The translations under genes and the position numbers were made by a program. Shown here piece after piece: positions 17,505 through 28,087 of a stretch of 64,000 nucleotides of DNA (positions within the stretch are counted from its first letter, which is position 1; each line of letters starts with the position of its first letter). Below the pieces are notes generated by a model. The model saw only the letters and a list, made by a program, of their open reading frames with translations, was not told the origin of the DNA and did not search any database. This DNA is from Bradyrhizobium sp. ISRA430 (GTDB lineage Bacteria; Pseudomonadota; Alphaproteobacteria; Rhizobiales; Xanthobacteraceae), in the NCBI RefSeq assembly GCF_029909975.1, contig NZ_CP094516.1, positions 6,612,501 to 6,676,500 on the forward strand, given 5' to 3'.

Positions 17505-18446
17505 TCAGGCCTTGGTGATCCCATCGATCTCGGCCAGATCATCCGCGCCGAGCTGCCAGGCGATCGCCTTGACGTTCTCCTCGACCTGCTCGACGCGGGT
17601 GGCGCCTGCGATCACGCTCGACACTTGCGGGCGCGCCGCGAGCCAGGAAAAGGCCAGCTCGAGCATGGTGTGGCCGCGCGCCTTGGCGAAGGACTGGAGC
17701 TTTTCGACGATGTCTTCGTTGCGCGGCGTGACATAGCGGTCGCGCAGCGCCGGCGCCTTGGCAAAGCGCGTGTCGGCGGGCGCTGCTGCGCCACGCTGGT
17801 ATTTGCCGGTGAGCAGGCCGCTTGCCAGCGGGAAGAATGGTAAGAGGCCCAGCCTGTATTCCTGCGCGGCGGGCAACAGGTCCTTCTCGATGTCGCGGAC
17901 GAGGAGGCTGTATTCGTCCTGGCAGGAGACGAAACGGCTGACGTTCATCGCGCGGGCGGTGAACTCGGCTTCCGCGATGCGCCAGGCCGGGAAGTTGGAA
18001 TTGCCGATGTAGCGGACCTTGCCCTGGCGAATGAGATCGTCGAGTGCGCGCAGCGTCTCTTCCATCGGCGTCAGCGGGTCGTAGTCATGCTGCTGGTAGA
18101 GATCGATGTAGTCGGTCTTGAGCCGCGTCAAGCTCGCCTCGACCGCGTTCATGATGTAGCGGCGCGAGGCGCCCTGCTTGGTGCCGTCGGTCGCCATCGG
18201 TTTCGAATATTTGGTGGCGAGCACGATGTCCTTGCGGCGATCGCCGAGCACAATGCCGAGCACGGTCTCCGATCCGCCCATGCCCGCATAGATGTCGGCG
18301 GTGTCGAACAGCGTGATGCCGAGGTCGAGGGCGCGATGGATCACCTTGCGCGAGGTCTCCAGATCCGTGCGCTGGCCGAAATTGTTGCAGCCGAGCCCGA
18401 CCGCAGAGACGCGCAGGCCGGAGGCGCCGAGATTGCGAATTTCCAT
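17505..18446 (-). CDS. Aldo/keto reductase
   Basis: A 313-residue NADPH-dependent TIM-barrel oxidoreductase. The catalytic tetrad is visible: Asp ('ITLFDTADIYAG'), Tyr in 'DIYAG', Lys in 'VLATKYSKP' and His in 'LYQQHDYDPL'. The C-terminal cofactor segment reads 'VIAGATRVEQVEENVKA'. It belongs to the YajO/Tas-like AKR group; the substrate is unknown. The start is set at ATG 18446 ('MEIRNLGASGLRVS'), where homology begins; the frame is open further up without conserved sequence. It is convergent with the heme monooxygenase gene. Confidence 0.9.
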   Translation of the reverse strand: MEIRNLGASGLRVSAVGLGCNNFGQRTDLETSRKVIHRALDLGITLFDTADIYAGMGGSETVLGIVLGDRRKDIVLATKYSKPMATDGTKQGASRRYIMNAVEASLTRLKTDYIDLYQQHDYDPLTPMEETLRALDDLIRQGKVRYIGNSNFPAWRIAEAEFTARAMNVSRFVSCQDEYSLLVRDIEKDLLPAAQEYRLGLLPFFPLASGLLTGKYQRGAAAPADTRFAKAPALRDRYVTPRNEDIVEKLQSFAKARGHTMLELAFSWLAARPQVSSVIAGATRVEQVEENVKAIAWQLGADDLAEIDGITKA

Positions 18447-18712
18447 GGGAGATCCTGTCAGAAGCAAGCAGCGATGGCATTGTGGCCCGCCATGCGCCGC
18501 ACCGGCAAGGCGGCGAATGCGTTGCTGCCATGCTGACATGAGAATTGCAGGCAAAAAACGCGGCCCCTGTCAGACGCGGCGACTGACGGGGACCGCTTCG
18601 AGGCGCTTGATCGGTGACGGGGGCCTGATCAGACGCAGGCGCGAGCCTAGCCCTCTACTGTAACGTGCGGGTGACAGGCCAAGTTATCCACAGGGCGTCT
18701 AGGCCGCAGCGA

Positions 18713-19168
18713 TCAGAACAGCTTGCGGTAGACGATGAAGCCGGAGCGTTCCGCGACCTTGTCGTAGAGGCTCTGCGCCGTGAGGTTGGTCTCGTGCGTC
18801 TGCCAATAGACGCGCGGCGAACCTGCGAGTTTTGCCCGCTCATAGACGCCGTAGATCAGCGCCGAGGCGACGCCCTTGCCGCGCGCGGCTTCGAGCGTGA
18901 ACAGGTCCTGCAAATAGCAGGACGGCTCGATCGCAGTCGTGCTGCGGTGGAACAGATAGTGCGTCAGCCCGAGCAAACGGCCCTCGCTCTCGGCCACCAG
19001 CGCATGCACCGGCTCGTAGGCATCGAAGAAGCGCTGCCACGTCATGCGCGTGATCTCGGGCGCGAGCGCGGTCGGGCCGGAGCGGCCGTAGAAGGCATTG
19101 TAGCCGTCCCACAGCGGGAGCCACTGATCGTAATCCTGCCGTGTGACGGAGCGAACGGTGAGCGACAT
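18713..19168 (-). CDS. GNAT-family N-acetyltransferase
   Basis: A 151-residue GNAT acyltransferase starting at ATG 19168 ('MSLTVRSVTRQDYDQWLPLW'). The acetyl-CoA pyrophosphate loop is 'LFTLEAARGKGVASALIYGV', matching the Q/RxxGxG/A signature in 'ARGKGVA', followed by 'VYWQTHETNLTAQSLYDKVA'. It resembles GNATs that act on small molecules or amino acids, but the acceptor is not predictable. It is separated from the aldo/keto reductase by a short hairpin-containing gap. Confidence 0.85.
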   Translation of the reverse strand: MSLTVRSVTRQDYDQWLPLWDGYNAFYGRSGPTALAPEITRMTWQRFFDAYEPVHALVAESEGRLLGLTHYLFHRSTTAIEPSCYLQDLFTLEAARGKGVASALIYGVYERAKLAGSPRVYWQTHETNLTAQSLYDKVAERSGFIVYRKLF

Positions 19169-19254
19169 CTGGAAATTTCCCGATCTCGGAGGACGCAAGG
19201 CGAAGTGCCGGTGTGGCGTCCTTCATACGTGATGACGGGCGGGCCGATCAATCG

Positions 19255-20124
19255 CTACTCCGCAACGCGCAGATACCGGATCAGCTTGCGGTTCGATGGA
19301 TCGCGCAGCGAACGGTAGTAGTCGGCCTGTGCCGGCGTGTCGGTGTGACGCACGAGGTCGGTCACCGGCGTGTAGCTCAGCATGCGCCCGCCATCAGGCA
19401 GCACGGTGCAGACGAAGCGCAGCACTTCGCCATTGGCGAGGTTGATGTTGATCGGCGTGGCGTCGCCGATCCGCACCATCTCCATGCGCTGCGCGATGAA
19501 AGTGCTGAGCTCGTCCTCCGGCAGTTCGAATGCGCCGGTGTCGCGGCCGTGATACATCAGCGCGATGAAGGGCGGCTTGCCGTCGGCCTTCGCATCGGGC
19601 AGCGCAAAATAATCGCGGAAGGCGCGGTTGATGAACTCGGCGCGGGTCTCGGCATCGAGCAGCACGATGCCGATATCGACCTGGTCAAGCGCCGCCGACA
19701 GGCGGGCGGCGGTGGCGTGGTTGCGACGCTCGGCGGCGAACGCCTCGAGCAGGCGCTCGCGCATCAGCCCGGTGATGGCGGCGGTGCCGGCAGCCGTCAT
19801 TGCCAGAAGGCCGAGCCGGCCCAGATCGATCGCAGTGATGCCGGGAACGGCGCCATGATAGAAGCGGAACAGCGCCGCGCCGATCACCGCGATGGCCGCG
19901 CTGGCCGCGGCGGAGGCGAAGCCCGACAGCGAGCCGGCAACGGCCACGATGCAGACGAACAGCGGCGCGGGTGAGGGGACAGTAAGGGATTGGTCGAGCA
20001 GGGTCGCCAGCAGCGCGACCGCTGCCGTCAGCGCCGGACCGGAGATCGCACGCCATCCGAATCGCATGGCCCGTCTCGCTGCTCCACGAACGAGTAAGGC
20101 CGTCAGACTGACCGATCGTTGCAC
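19255..20124 (-). CDS. Membrane-anchored PAS protein (DUF4118-like plus PAS)
   Basis: A 289-residue protein with four membrane helices at about residues 25-115, in a KdpD/DUF4118-like arrangement, a short linker helix, then a PAS domain (about 140-245; 'ALDQVDIGIVLLDAETRAEF', 'NRAFRDYFALPD'). There is no kinase, cyclase or output domain. It probably senses a signal and acts by contact with a partner. The start could be GTG 20124 or ATG 20067; both precede the first helix. No response regulator is adjacent. Confidence 0.75.
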   Translation of the reverse strand: MQRSVSLTALLVRGAARRAMRFGWRAISGPALTAAVALLATLLDQSLTVPSPAPLFVCIVAVAGSLSGFASAAASAAIAVIGAALFRFYHGAVPGITAIDLGRLGLLAMTAAGTAAITGLMRERLLEAFAAERRNHATAARLSAALDQVDIGIVLLDAETRAEFINRAFRDYFALPDAKADGKPPFIALMYHGRDTGAFELPEDELSTFIAQRMEMVRIGDATPININLANGEVLRFVCTVLPDGGRMLSYTPVTDLVRHTDTPAQADYYRSLRDPSNRKLIRYLRVAE

Positions 20125-20193
20125 AAAGGCGACGGAATTCGTGCGTCGCGCTTAAGAAGGACTTGCGCGCAAGCGCAAAGCTTATCGATGATT

Positions 20194-20352
20194 TTAGAGC
20201 AAATGTGCGGGCATGACGTGCCGCTGCAGCGTGGGCGCGTTCAGCGTCAAGGTTCCGGTGTTCTTGCGCGTGCCCGCAAAAATCAAGAGCGACGCCGCGA
20301 CCAGGATGGCCGCAGTCAGGGTAATTGCAACGACTATCACCGGTGACTTCAT
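20194..20352 (-). CDS. 52-residue membrane protein
   Basis: A small protein from ATG 20352: 'MKSPVIVVAITLTAAILVAA' begins a single membrane helix (residues 4-26), followed by a polar, Thr/Asn-rich tail ending 'HVMPAHLL'. It has no named family. A similar mini membrane protein follows on the same strand upstream (20428-20604), so the two may form a small unit. Confidence 0.5.
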   Translation of the reverse strand: MKSPVIVVAITLTAAILVAASLLIFAGTRKNTGTLTLNAPTLQRHVMPAHLL

Positions 20353-20427
20353 CGATGTCCTGTAGCGGTGCCGATCGGCGCGGGTGCTCACAGGGCGCCC
20401 TGAAGGCTGGTCCAGGATGAGACGGGA

Positions 20428-20604
20428 TCAGACCGGAAGACCCATTGCCATGGTCGCCTTTGTCGACAGCACCGTCAGGGTGACGATCAGGCAGAGCGAA
20501 AGCGCAGCGATCGCGAGCGAGGCCGCGACAGCGTTGGTCAACCGGGAAGAGGCGGCGATGACGGGGCGGCCCTGAAAGCCTGCCGTGCCGGACGCCCGAA
20601 TCAT
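20428..20604 (-). CDS. 58-residue membrane protein
   Basis: A short gene from ATG 20604 to a TGA at 20428-20430. The product starts with a polar stretch 'MIRASGTAGFQGRPVIAASS', then one long membrane helix around residues 23-47 ('LAIAALSLCLIVTLTVLS'), and ends 'ATMAMGLPV'. It lies 75 bases upstream of the 52-residue membrane protein. Single-helix proteins of this size are easy to over-call in GC-rich DNA, but the helix is clean and the gap is otherwise empty. Confidence 0.5.
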   Translation of the reverse strand: MIRASGTAGFQGRPVIAASSRLTNAVAASLAIAALSLCLIVTLTVLSTKATMAMGLPV

Positions 20605-20762
20605 GGTCTAAATCCTTCAACGCGCGAGCGAATCACCCGCGACGCGGAGAATTTCACAACTTCAACCGGCAACATTGGGGCGGCTGCCGCGCCGATTACG
20701 GCGAGATTGCGGCAGCGGCTTTCGTTATGCCCGCTATTTCCCCCAACCCTGGCGGCGGGCCG

Positions 20763-21413
20763 TCAGGCGCCGGCCGCAATGCTGGCAGGGTCGTCGATAT
20801 CGGCCGGCCGCCAGTCCATCGTGACAAAGCCGGGCGTCTCTTCGACCCGCTTCAGCCAGTTCCGGATCGCCGGGAAGGTCGAGAGGTCGAAGTCGCACCG
20901 ATCGGCGAGATGGGTGTAGCCGTAGAGCGCGATGTCGGCGACCGTGAGCTGGCGCGCAGCGAAGTAGGCGTTGGTCCTGAGGTGATTTTCCATCACCTGC
21001 AGCGCGCCATAGCCGCGCTCCATCCAGTCCTCCAGCGCGTGGGTCTGCAGATCGCGCCCGCCCTTGACCAACGACAGCCAGAAATAGGCCGCGCCGAGGT
21101 TCGGCTCGAGCGCGTGCTGCTCGAAGAACATCCATTGCAGCGCCTCGGCGCGTTCGATGCGGTTCTCGGGCGCGAGCGGCGTGCCGACCGCGACGTACCA
21201 GAGGATGGCGTTGGACTCGGCGATGTAGCGGTTGTCGCCGACCTCGAGCAGCGGCACCTGTCCGGACGGATTCTTCGCCAGAAACTCCGGCGTGCGGCTC
21301 TCGCCGCGCAGAATGTCCACCTCGATCGCTTCGTAGGGCACATTCAGCAGCGCCAGCGCAAGGCGGACCTTGTAGCTGTTGCCGGAGCGTTGCATCGAGT
21401 AGAGCTTGTACAT
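20763..21413 (-). CDS. Glutathione S-transferase family protein
   Basis: A 216-residue GST starting at ATG 21413 ('MYKLYSMQRSGNSYKVRLAL'). Ser/Asn residues in 'SGNSYK' occupy the active-site position; 'PSGQVPLLEVGD' and 'IAESNAILWYVA' form the glutathione site. The helical domain ends 'GFVTMDWRPADID', typical of a plant-like/GstA subgroup common in Bradyrhizobium. It closely resembles the GST at 34759-35349 ('NSGNCLKVRWV', 'GAGQVPTVEFDD'). The role is probably detoxification; substrate unknown. Confidence 0.85.
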   Translation of the reverse strand: MYKLYSMQRSGNSYKVRLALALLNVPYEAIEVDILRGESRTPEFLAKNPSGQVPLLEVGDNRYIAESNAILWYVAVGTPLAPENRIERAEALQWMFFEQHALEPNLGAAYFWLSLVKGGRDLQTHALEDWMERGYGALQVMENHLRTNAYFAARQLTVADIALYGYTHLADRCDFDLSTFPAIRNWLKRVEETPGFVTMDWRPADIDDPASIAAGA

Positions 21414-23164
<1,751 letters not shown>

Positions 23165-23187
23165 GCTGACGGTAACGATGTGACATG

Positions 23188-23220
23188 AAAGGGCCCGCAT
23201 CCTGCGGGCCCTTTTTCTTT
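23188..23220 (+). terminator. Rho-independent terminator after aatA
   Basis: A 12-bp stem AAAGGGCCCGCA/TGCGGGCCCTTT with a 3-base loop, continuing into TTTCTTT, 23 bases after the stop codon. Confidence 0.9.
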
Positions 23221-23324
23221 CACGTCCGCGCGAACTGGTACCACCGGGACGATTGTGGCATAGAACGTCCCGCGCTTGTGCCGCCCCCTCCATCCTCGCA
23301 TCACATCATAGCCGGAGACATTTC

Positions 23325-23804
23325 ATGCGCCGCTCATTCCTCCTCGCCGGCCTCACTGTCGCGAGCCTCGTTGCCTCCATCGCTTGTGCCGGCGCGCAGC
23401 AGCGGATGGCGCGGGTCGGCGTGCTCGAATGCCGCGGCGGCGCCAGCGTCGGCTTCGTGGTGGGATCGGTGACCCATCTCGGCTGCGTCCTGCGCGCCGA
23501 CGGCGTGCCCGAGGACCGCTACGTCGCGACGATCCGTAAAGTCGGCCTCGACATCGGCATCACGCAGGAGACTGCGCTCGCCTGGGGCGTGTTCGCGCCG
23601 GTCGACCGGCTCGGCCCCGGCGATCTCTCCGGTAACTATGCGGGCGCGCAGGGCAGCGCGTCGGTCGGCGTCGGCTTAGGGGGCAATGTGCTCGTCGGCG
23701 GCTCCAACAATTCGATCGCACTTCAACCGCTTAGCGTGCAGGGCCAGGTCGGCCTCAACGTCGCCGCCGGTCTCGAGAGCCTGGAACTGCGCCCGGGTCG
23801 CTGA
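23325..23804 (+). CDS. DUF992 exported protein
   Basis: A 159-residue secreted protein from ATG 23325. A signal peptide covers residues 1-24 ('SLVASIACAGA'). The mature part shows 'RVGVLECRGGASVGFVVGS' and 'THLGCVLRADG', the paired-Cys pattern of DUF992, then a glycine-rich end. The family is common in Rhizobiales, is predicted periplasmic and has no known function. The Cys pair probably forms a disulfide. Confidence 0.85.
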   Translation: MRRSFLLAGLTVASLVASIACAGAQQRMARVGVLECRGGASVGFVVGSVTHLGCVLRADGVPEDRYVATIRKVGLDIGITQETALAWGVFAPVDRLGPGDLSGNYAGAQGSASVGVGLGGNVLVGGSNNSIALQPLSVQGQVGLNVAAGLESLELRPGR

Positions 23805-24037
23805 ATCAATTGTAGGTTGAGTGAGTGCCAGCGGAGGAGCTCTCCCTTCACCTCTCCCGAAGAGGTAAATGCCCCTGGGGCAATAGGTCGTACCTGATCT
23901 CATTTAGTCGCTAAGACTTGATCTAACTGACGACGCACCGCAGCGACGTTTGATGCTTGCCAAACCGTGAGGACGGGCAGAGCATCAACGTTTGCCGACC
24001 CAATCACGGGCCGAGCTCCAGATGAAGGAGGCGGCGA

Positions 24038-26080
24038 ATGGGACAAGACGTCAGAAGTCCCCGAGGTCCACGGTGCATTGCGCTGGTGGGCCCTTTCCAA
24101 AGCGGTAAAACCACTCTTCTTGAAGCAATACTGGCGCGAACGGGCGCAATCCCGCGCGCTGGAAGCGTCGACGCCGGAACTTCCGTCGGCGACGCCAGTC
24201 CCGAGGCCCGTCATCACAAGATGACCGTCGGGCTGACTGCTGCCACCACGAGTTTCATGGGCGACAGCTACACCTTTCTCGACTGTCCCGGTTCCGTCGA
24301 ATTCGCCAACGACATGCGCGCCGCGTTGCCCGCGGTCGATGCCGCGGTCGTGGTCTGCGAGGCCGACGAGAAGAAGCTGCCGCAGCTTCAGATCATCCTG
24401 CGCGAGCTGGAGGAGCTGAAGATTCCGCGTTTCCTGTTCCTCAACAAGATCGACCGCGCCAACGAACGCATCCGCGAGACGCTTGCGATGCTCCAGCCGG
24501 CCTCCCGCGTGCCGCTGGTGCTGCGCCAGATCCCGATCTGGAATGGCGAGCTGATCGAGGGCTTCGTCGATCTCGCGCTGGAGCGCGCGTTCGTCTATCG
24601 CGAGCACAAGGCGTCCGAGGTGATCGCGCTTGAAGGCGGCAATCTCGACCGCGAGAAGGAAGCCCGCTTCTCGATGCTGGAGAAGCTCGCCGATCACGAT
24701 GACGCGCTGATGGAGCAGTTGCTTGAGGACATCCAGCCGCCGCGCGATGCCGTGTTCGACGATCTTGCCCGCGAATTGCGCGAGGGCCTCATCTGTCCCG
24801 TGCTGATAGGCGCCGCCGCGCGCGAGAACGGCGTGCTGCGCCTGATGAAGGCGCTGCGCCATGAGGCGCCCGGTATTGCCGAGACTGCCAAGCGTCTCGG
24901 TACGCCGGAAGCCAAGGACGCGCTCGGCTACGTCTTCAAGACGCTGCACTCCCAGCACGGCGGCAAGCTGTCGCTGACGCGGCTCATCGCCGGCCATCTC
25001 GATGACGGCGCCACGCTGCAGTCCTCTTCCGGAGGCGCGGGCCGCATCTCCGGCATTCTCGCCGTCAACGGCGCCTACGACACCAAGCGTGCCGCGGCGG
25101 AAGCCGGCGACACGGTGGCGCTCGGCAAGCTCGATCCGGTCAAGACCGGCGACATGGTCTCGAGCGGAAAGACCCAGCCGCCGGCCCTGGTCGCCGCAGA
25201 ACCGACGCCGCCGGTGCTCGCGGCCTCGATCGCGGCGAGCGATCGCAAGGACGATGTGAAGCTCGGACAGGCGCTGGCGCGGCTGCACGAGGAAGATCCC
25301 TCGCTCGTCATCGTGATGAACGCCCAGACCCACGACACCGTGCTGTGGGGACAGGGCGAGATGCATTTGCGTGTTGCGGTCGAGCGGCTGCGCGACCGCT
25401 TCGGCGTCAACGTGAAGTCGCATCCACCCGCGATCGGCTATCAGGAGACCATCCGCAAGCCGATCACCCAGCGTGGCCGGCACAAGAAGCAGTCCGGCGG
25501 CCACGGGCAGTTCGGCGACGTCGTGCTCGACATCAGGCCGCTGCCGCGCGGCGATGGCTTCAAGTTCGCCGAGAAGGTGGTGGGTGGCGCCGTGCCGCGC
25601 AATTACATCCCGGCGGTGGAAGAAGGCGTCATCGACGGACTCGCGCGCGGGCCGCTCGGCTTCCCCGTCACCGACGTGCAGGTGACGCTGACCGACGGCT
25701 CCTTTCACAGCGTCGATTCCTCCGACCTCGCGTTTCGCACGGCGGCCCGGATCGGGCTCAACGAAGGCCTGCCGCTATGCCAGCCGGTGCTGCTGGAGCC
25801 GATCCACGTGGTCGAGATCGTCTGTCCGACCGACGCCACCGCCAAGATCAATGCGATCCTGTCGGCGCGGCGCGGGCAGATCCTCGGCTTCGACACCCGC
25901 GACGGCTGGAGCGGCTGGGACTGCGTCCGCGCCATGATGCCGGAGGCCGAGATCGGCGAGCTGATCGTGGAGCTGCGCTCGGCCACCGCCGGCGCCGGCA
26001 GCTTTACCCGTACCTTCGACCACATGGCCGAGGTGACCGGGCGCGCGGCCGACCAGATCATTGCCGCACACGCGGCGTGA
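24038..26080 (+). CDS. EF-G paralogue (EF-G2-like translational GTPase)
   Basis: A 680-residue GTPase with EF-G layout but diverged from FusA. The G1 loop is 'GPFQSGKT' (18-25), switch I keeps a Thr in 'HHKMTVGLTAATTSF', G3 is 'DCPGS' and G4 is 'NKID'. Domains II-V follow; domain IV carries 'RHKKQSGGHGQFGDVVLDI'. Such paralogues are found next to normal EF-G in many bacteria and have unclear roles (ribosome recycling, stress or slow translocation). AAGGAGG sits 9 bases before ATG 24038. The gene is not in a ribosomal operon, which fits a secondary factor. Confidence 0.85.
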   Translation: MGQDVRSPRGPRCIALVGPFQSGKTTLLEAILARTGAIPRAGSVDAGTSVGDASPEARHHKMTVGLTAATTSFMGDSYTFLDCPGSVEFANDMRAALPAVDAAVVVCEADEKKLPQLQIILRELEELKIPRFLFLNKIDRANERIRETLAMLQPASRVPLVLRQIPIWNGELIEGFVDLALERAFVYREHKASEVIALEGGNLDREKEARFSMLEKLADHDDALMEQLLEDIQPPRDAVFDDLARELREGLICPVLIGAAARENGVLRLMKALRHEAPGIAETAKRLGTPEAKDALGYVFKTLHSQHGGKLSLTRLIAGHLDDGATLQSSSGGAGRISGILAVNGAYDTKRAAAEAGDTVALGKLDPVKTGDMVSSGKTQPPALVAAEPTPPVLAASIAASDRKDDVKLGQALARLHEEDPSLVIVMNAQTHDTVLWGQGEMHLRVAVERLRDRFGVNVKSHPPAIGYQETIRKPITQRGRHKKQSGGHGQFGDVVLDIRPLPRGDGFKFAEKVVGGAVPRNYIPAVEEGVIDGLARGPLGFPVTDVQVTLTDGSFHSVDSSDLAFRTAARIGLNEGLPLCQPVLLEPIHVVEIVCPTDATAKINAILSARRGQILGFDTRDGWSGWDCVRAMMPEAEIGELIVELRSATAGAGSFTRTFDHMAEVTGRAADQIIAAHAA

Positions 26081-26108
26081 GCCAACTCTCGCGGTAAGAG
26101 ACGCACCG

Positions 26109-26160
26109 CCCTCTCACACCCGCTCCCCGTCTTTTCGGGGAGAGGGTGCGGTGAGGGGCT
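26109..26160. repeat. Solo hairpin module of the composite palindromic repeat
   Basis: Contains 'CGCTCCCCGTCTTTTCGGGG' and 'AGAGGGTGCGGTGAGGGGCT', one end module of the elements at 10629 and 54706. It abuts the SulP-like relic. Confidence 0.8.
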
Positions 26161-26161
26161 G

Positions 26162-26320
26162 CTCAGGCTGTTCGTCACCGGCGCCTCGCCCACGGTCCGC
26201 CGGGCGCTGCTCACCCATGGCGTGTTGCCGCCACGCGCGCGTTACCGCGAGACGATCGAGCGCGCGATCGCCGACATCAAGGGCGCTCGGGCCGCGACCG
26301 CGTCCGCGGCCGCCGCCATT
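26162..26320 (+). pseudogene. Probable relic of a SulP-type transporter C-terminus (STAS end)
   Basis: The frame from 26162 reads 'LRLFVTGASPTVRRALLTHG' then 'LPPRARYRETIERAIADIKG'. This looks like the last part of the STAS domain and C-terminus of SulP/SLC26 anion transporters, where 'VRRALLTHGV' and an 'ETIERAI' helix end the protein. There is no start, no membrane part and no stop before aroE; a palindromic repeat replaces the upstream sequence. I read it as what remains of a deleted transporter gene. Similarity is from memory of the family and needs a search. Confidence 0.45.
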
Positions 26321-26431
26321 ATCGCCGCCGCCTCGTGGCGCGCGCTTGACAGGGCTGGCGGGACGCGAAATGGATCGCCGCGACAGCACCGGGGAGGGGA
26401 CCATGCAGGCCTGCGGCTTGAGAGGACGATC

Positions 26432-27265
26432 GTGACCAAGGCTCCCGCAGCTTGCCTGATCGGATGGCCGGCGGCGCATTCGCGCTCACCGCTGATCCAC
26501 CATTACTGGTTGCGCACGCTCGGCATCGCCGGTGGCTATGTCATCGAGGCCGTTCCCCCTGAGGATCTGCGCGACTTCGTGCTGCGGCTGTCGCTGCGAG
26601 GTTTCGTCGGCGCCAACGTCACCATTCCGCACAAGGAAGGCGTGCTGGCGCTGTCCACGCCCGACGCACGTGCCGCGGCGGTCGGTGCCGCCAACACGCT
26701 GTGGTTCGAGGGCGGCGAGTTGCGTTCGACCAACACCGATGTCGAGGGCTTCATCAACAATCTCGATGCCAGCGCACCCGGTTGGGATGCCGCCGAGGAG
26801 GCGCTGGTGTTGGGCGCCGGCGGTTCCTCGCGCGCGGTCGTGTTCGGCCTGCTGGAACGCGGCATCAGTCGCGTTCATCTCGCCAATCGCACCGTTGTTC
26901 GGGCCGAGGCGCTTGCGAAGCAGTTCGGGCCGAACGTCCATCCCATCGCATGGGATGGGATCAACGACGTTCTGCCGCGAGCGAAATTGCTGGTGAACAC
27001 CACCTCGCTCGGCATGCACGGCCAGGCTTCACTCGATGTCGATGTGACACGCCTGCCGCAGGCCGCCGTGGTCGCGGATCTCGTCTATGTTCCGCTGGTC
27101 ACGCCGCTGCTCGCGGCTGCCCAGGCGCGCGGGCTGAGGACCGCGGACGGGCTCGGCATGCTGCTGCACCAGGCCGTGCGCGGCTTCGAGCTGTGGTTCG
27201 GTCAAAGGCCGCGAGTGACGGCGGAACTGCGCGCGCTGGTCGAGACCGATCTCACAAAGACTTGA
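26432..27265 (+). CDS. Shikimate dehydrogenase family protein
   Basis: A 277-residue NADP(H)-dependent oxidoreductase. The substrate-site residues are all present: 'SRS' (17-19), Lys68 in 'IPHKEG' and Asp103 in 'TNTDVEG'; the cofactor loop is 'GAGGSSRAVV' and the closing 'LGMLLHQAVRGFELWFG' contains the conserved Gln. It reduces 3-dehydroshikimate to shikimate, or a quinate-like substrate. The start is GTG 26432 with GAGAGGA upstream; in-frame sequence before it is SulP relic. In Rhizobiales the housekeeping aroE usually sits with coaE and dnaQ; this copy stands alone, so it may be a paralogue. Confidence 0.85.
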   Translation: MTKAPAACLIGWPAAHSRSPLIHHYWLRTLGIAGGYVIEAVPPEDLRDFVLRLSLRGFVGANVTIPHKEGVLALSTPDARAAAVGAANTLWFEGGELRSTNTDVEGFINNLDASAPGWDAAEEALVLGAGGSSRAVVFGLLERGISRVHLANRTVVRAEALAKQFGPNVHPIAWDGINDVLPRAKLLVNTTSLGMHGQASLDVDVTRLPQAAVVADLVYVPLVTPLLAAAQARGLRTADGLGMLLHQAVRGFELWFGQRPRVTAELRALVETDLTKT

Positions 27266-27321
27266 GGGAAGAGCGGGCGATCTCCGGAGTTCTGTCCCTG
27301 TGGGGTAATCGGAGATCGTCA

Positions 27322-27948
27322 ATGACTGTTCAACGTGTAACTTTCGCACGCCCGCTTCTCGCCGTGGCCATGGTGGCCGTCTCGACCCTTTACGCATTCG
27401 CGCAGAAACCGCCGGTGCCGACGCGCGTGCGCGGCACGATCGAAAGCCTTAATGGTGATACGCTTTCCGTGAAGTCTCGCAGTGGCGAGGACGTCAAGCT
27501 GCACATCCCTTCCGATCTGATGGTGTCCGGGATCACGAAGATTTCGCTCTCGGATATCAAGGTCGGCTCCTTCGTCGGCGCGACCACGGTGCCGGGTCCG
27601 GATGGTGGCCAGAACGCGGTCGAGGTCCACGTCTTTCCGGAGAGCATGCGCGGCACCGGCGAGGGCTCGCGTCCCTGGGATCTGAAGCCGAACTCGAGCA
27701 TGACCAATGCGACGGTCGCCGAGAGCGTGGTCGGCAATGACGGTCACACCCTGCTGGTCAAATACAAGGACGGCGAGAAGAAGGTTTTCGTGTCCCCGGA
27801 AACGCCGGTGGTCACCTACGTGCCCGGCGAAAAGTCCGACCTGAAGGCCGGCGCCAAGATCATCGCCTTCGTCAAGCCGCTGCCGGACGGTTCGCTCGAA
27901 GCCAACCGCGTCAGCGTCGGCCGTGACGGCCTGACGCCGCCGATGTGA
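27322..27948 (+). CDS. Exported beta-rich protein of unknown function
   Basis: A 208-residue protein with a signal peptide (residues 10-28, 'STLYAFAQ'). The mature part is built of short beta repeats: 'VRGTIESLNGDTLSVKSRSG' resembles the DUF5666/OB-like strand pattern, then 'LSDIKVGSFVGATTV' and a second similar block 'LLVKYKDGEKKVFVSPETPV'. Both blocks end in 'LKAGAKIIAFVKPLPDG'-like turns, so it is probably two copies of one fold. Periplasmic location is inferred. Function unknown; its neighbours are unrelated metabolic genes. Confidence 0.75.
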   Translation: MTVQRVTFARPLLAVAMVAVSTLYAFAQKPPVPTRVRGTIESLNGDTLSVKSRSGEDVKLHIPSDLMVSGITKISLSDIKVGSFVGATTVPGPDGGQNAVEVHVFPESMRGTGEGSRPWDLKPNSSMTNATVAESVVGNDGHTLLVKYKDGEKKVFVSPETPVVTYVPGEKSDLKAGAKIIAFVKPLPDGSLEANRVSVGRDGLTPPM

Positions 27949-27954
27949 CGTCTA

Positions 27955-28040
27955 ACGTCGTCCTGGCGAAAGCCAGGACCCATTACCCCAGGGAGAAGTT
28001 TGGCGCGAGCAGGCAACCCCGAGTCCTCGCCAAACGACTT
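27955..28040. repeat. Palindromic-type repeat (CGTCGTCCTGGCGAAAGCC type), copy 2
   Basis: 'CGTCGTCCTGGCGAAAGCCA' and 'CCCATTACCCCAGGGAGAAG' are shared with the repeat at 13714-13870 (the second in inverted form). Only one side of the palindrome is complete. Confidence 0.7.
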
Positions 28041-28087
28041 TGGTTATTGGAGCGCGGGCCTTCTGAAGCCTCGGGGCCGCCCGCGCC

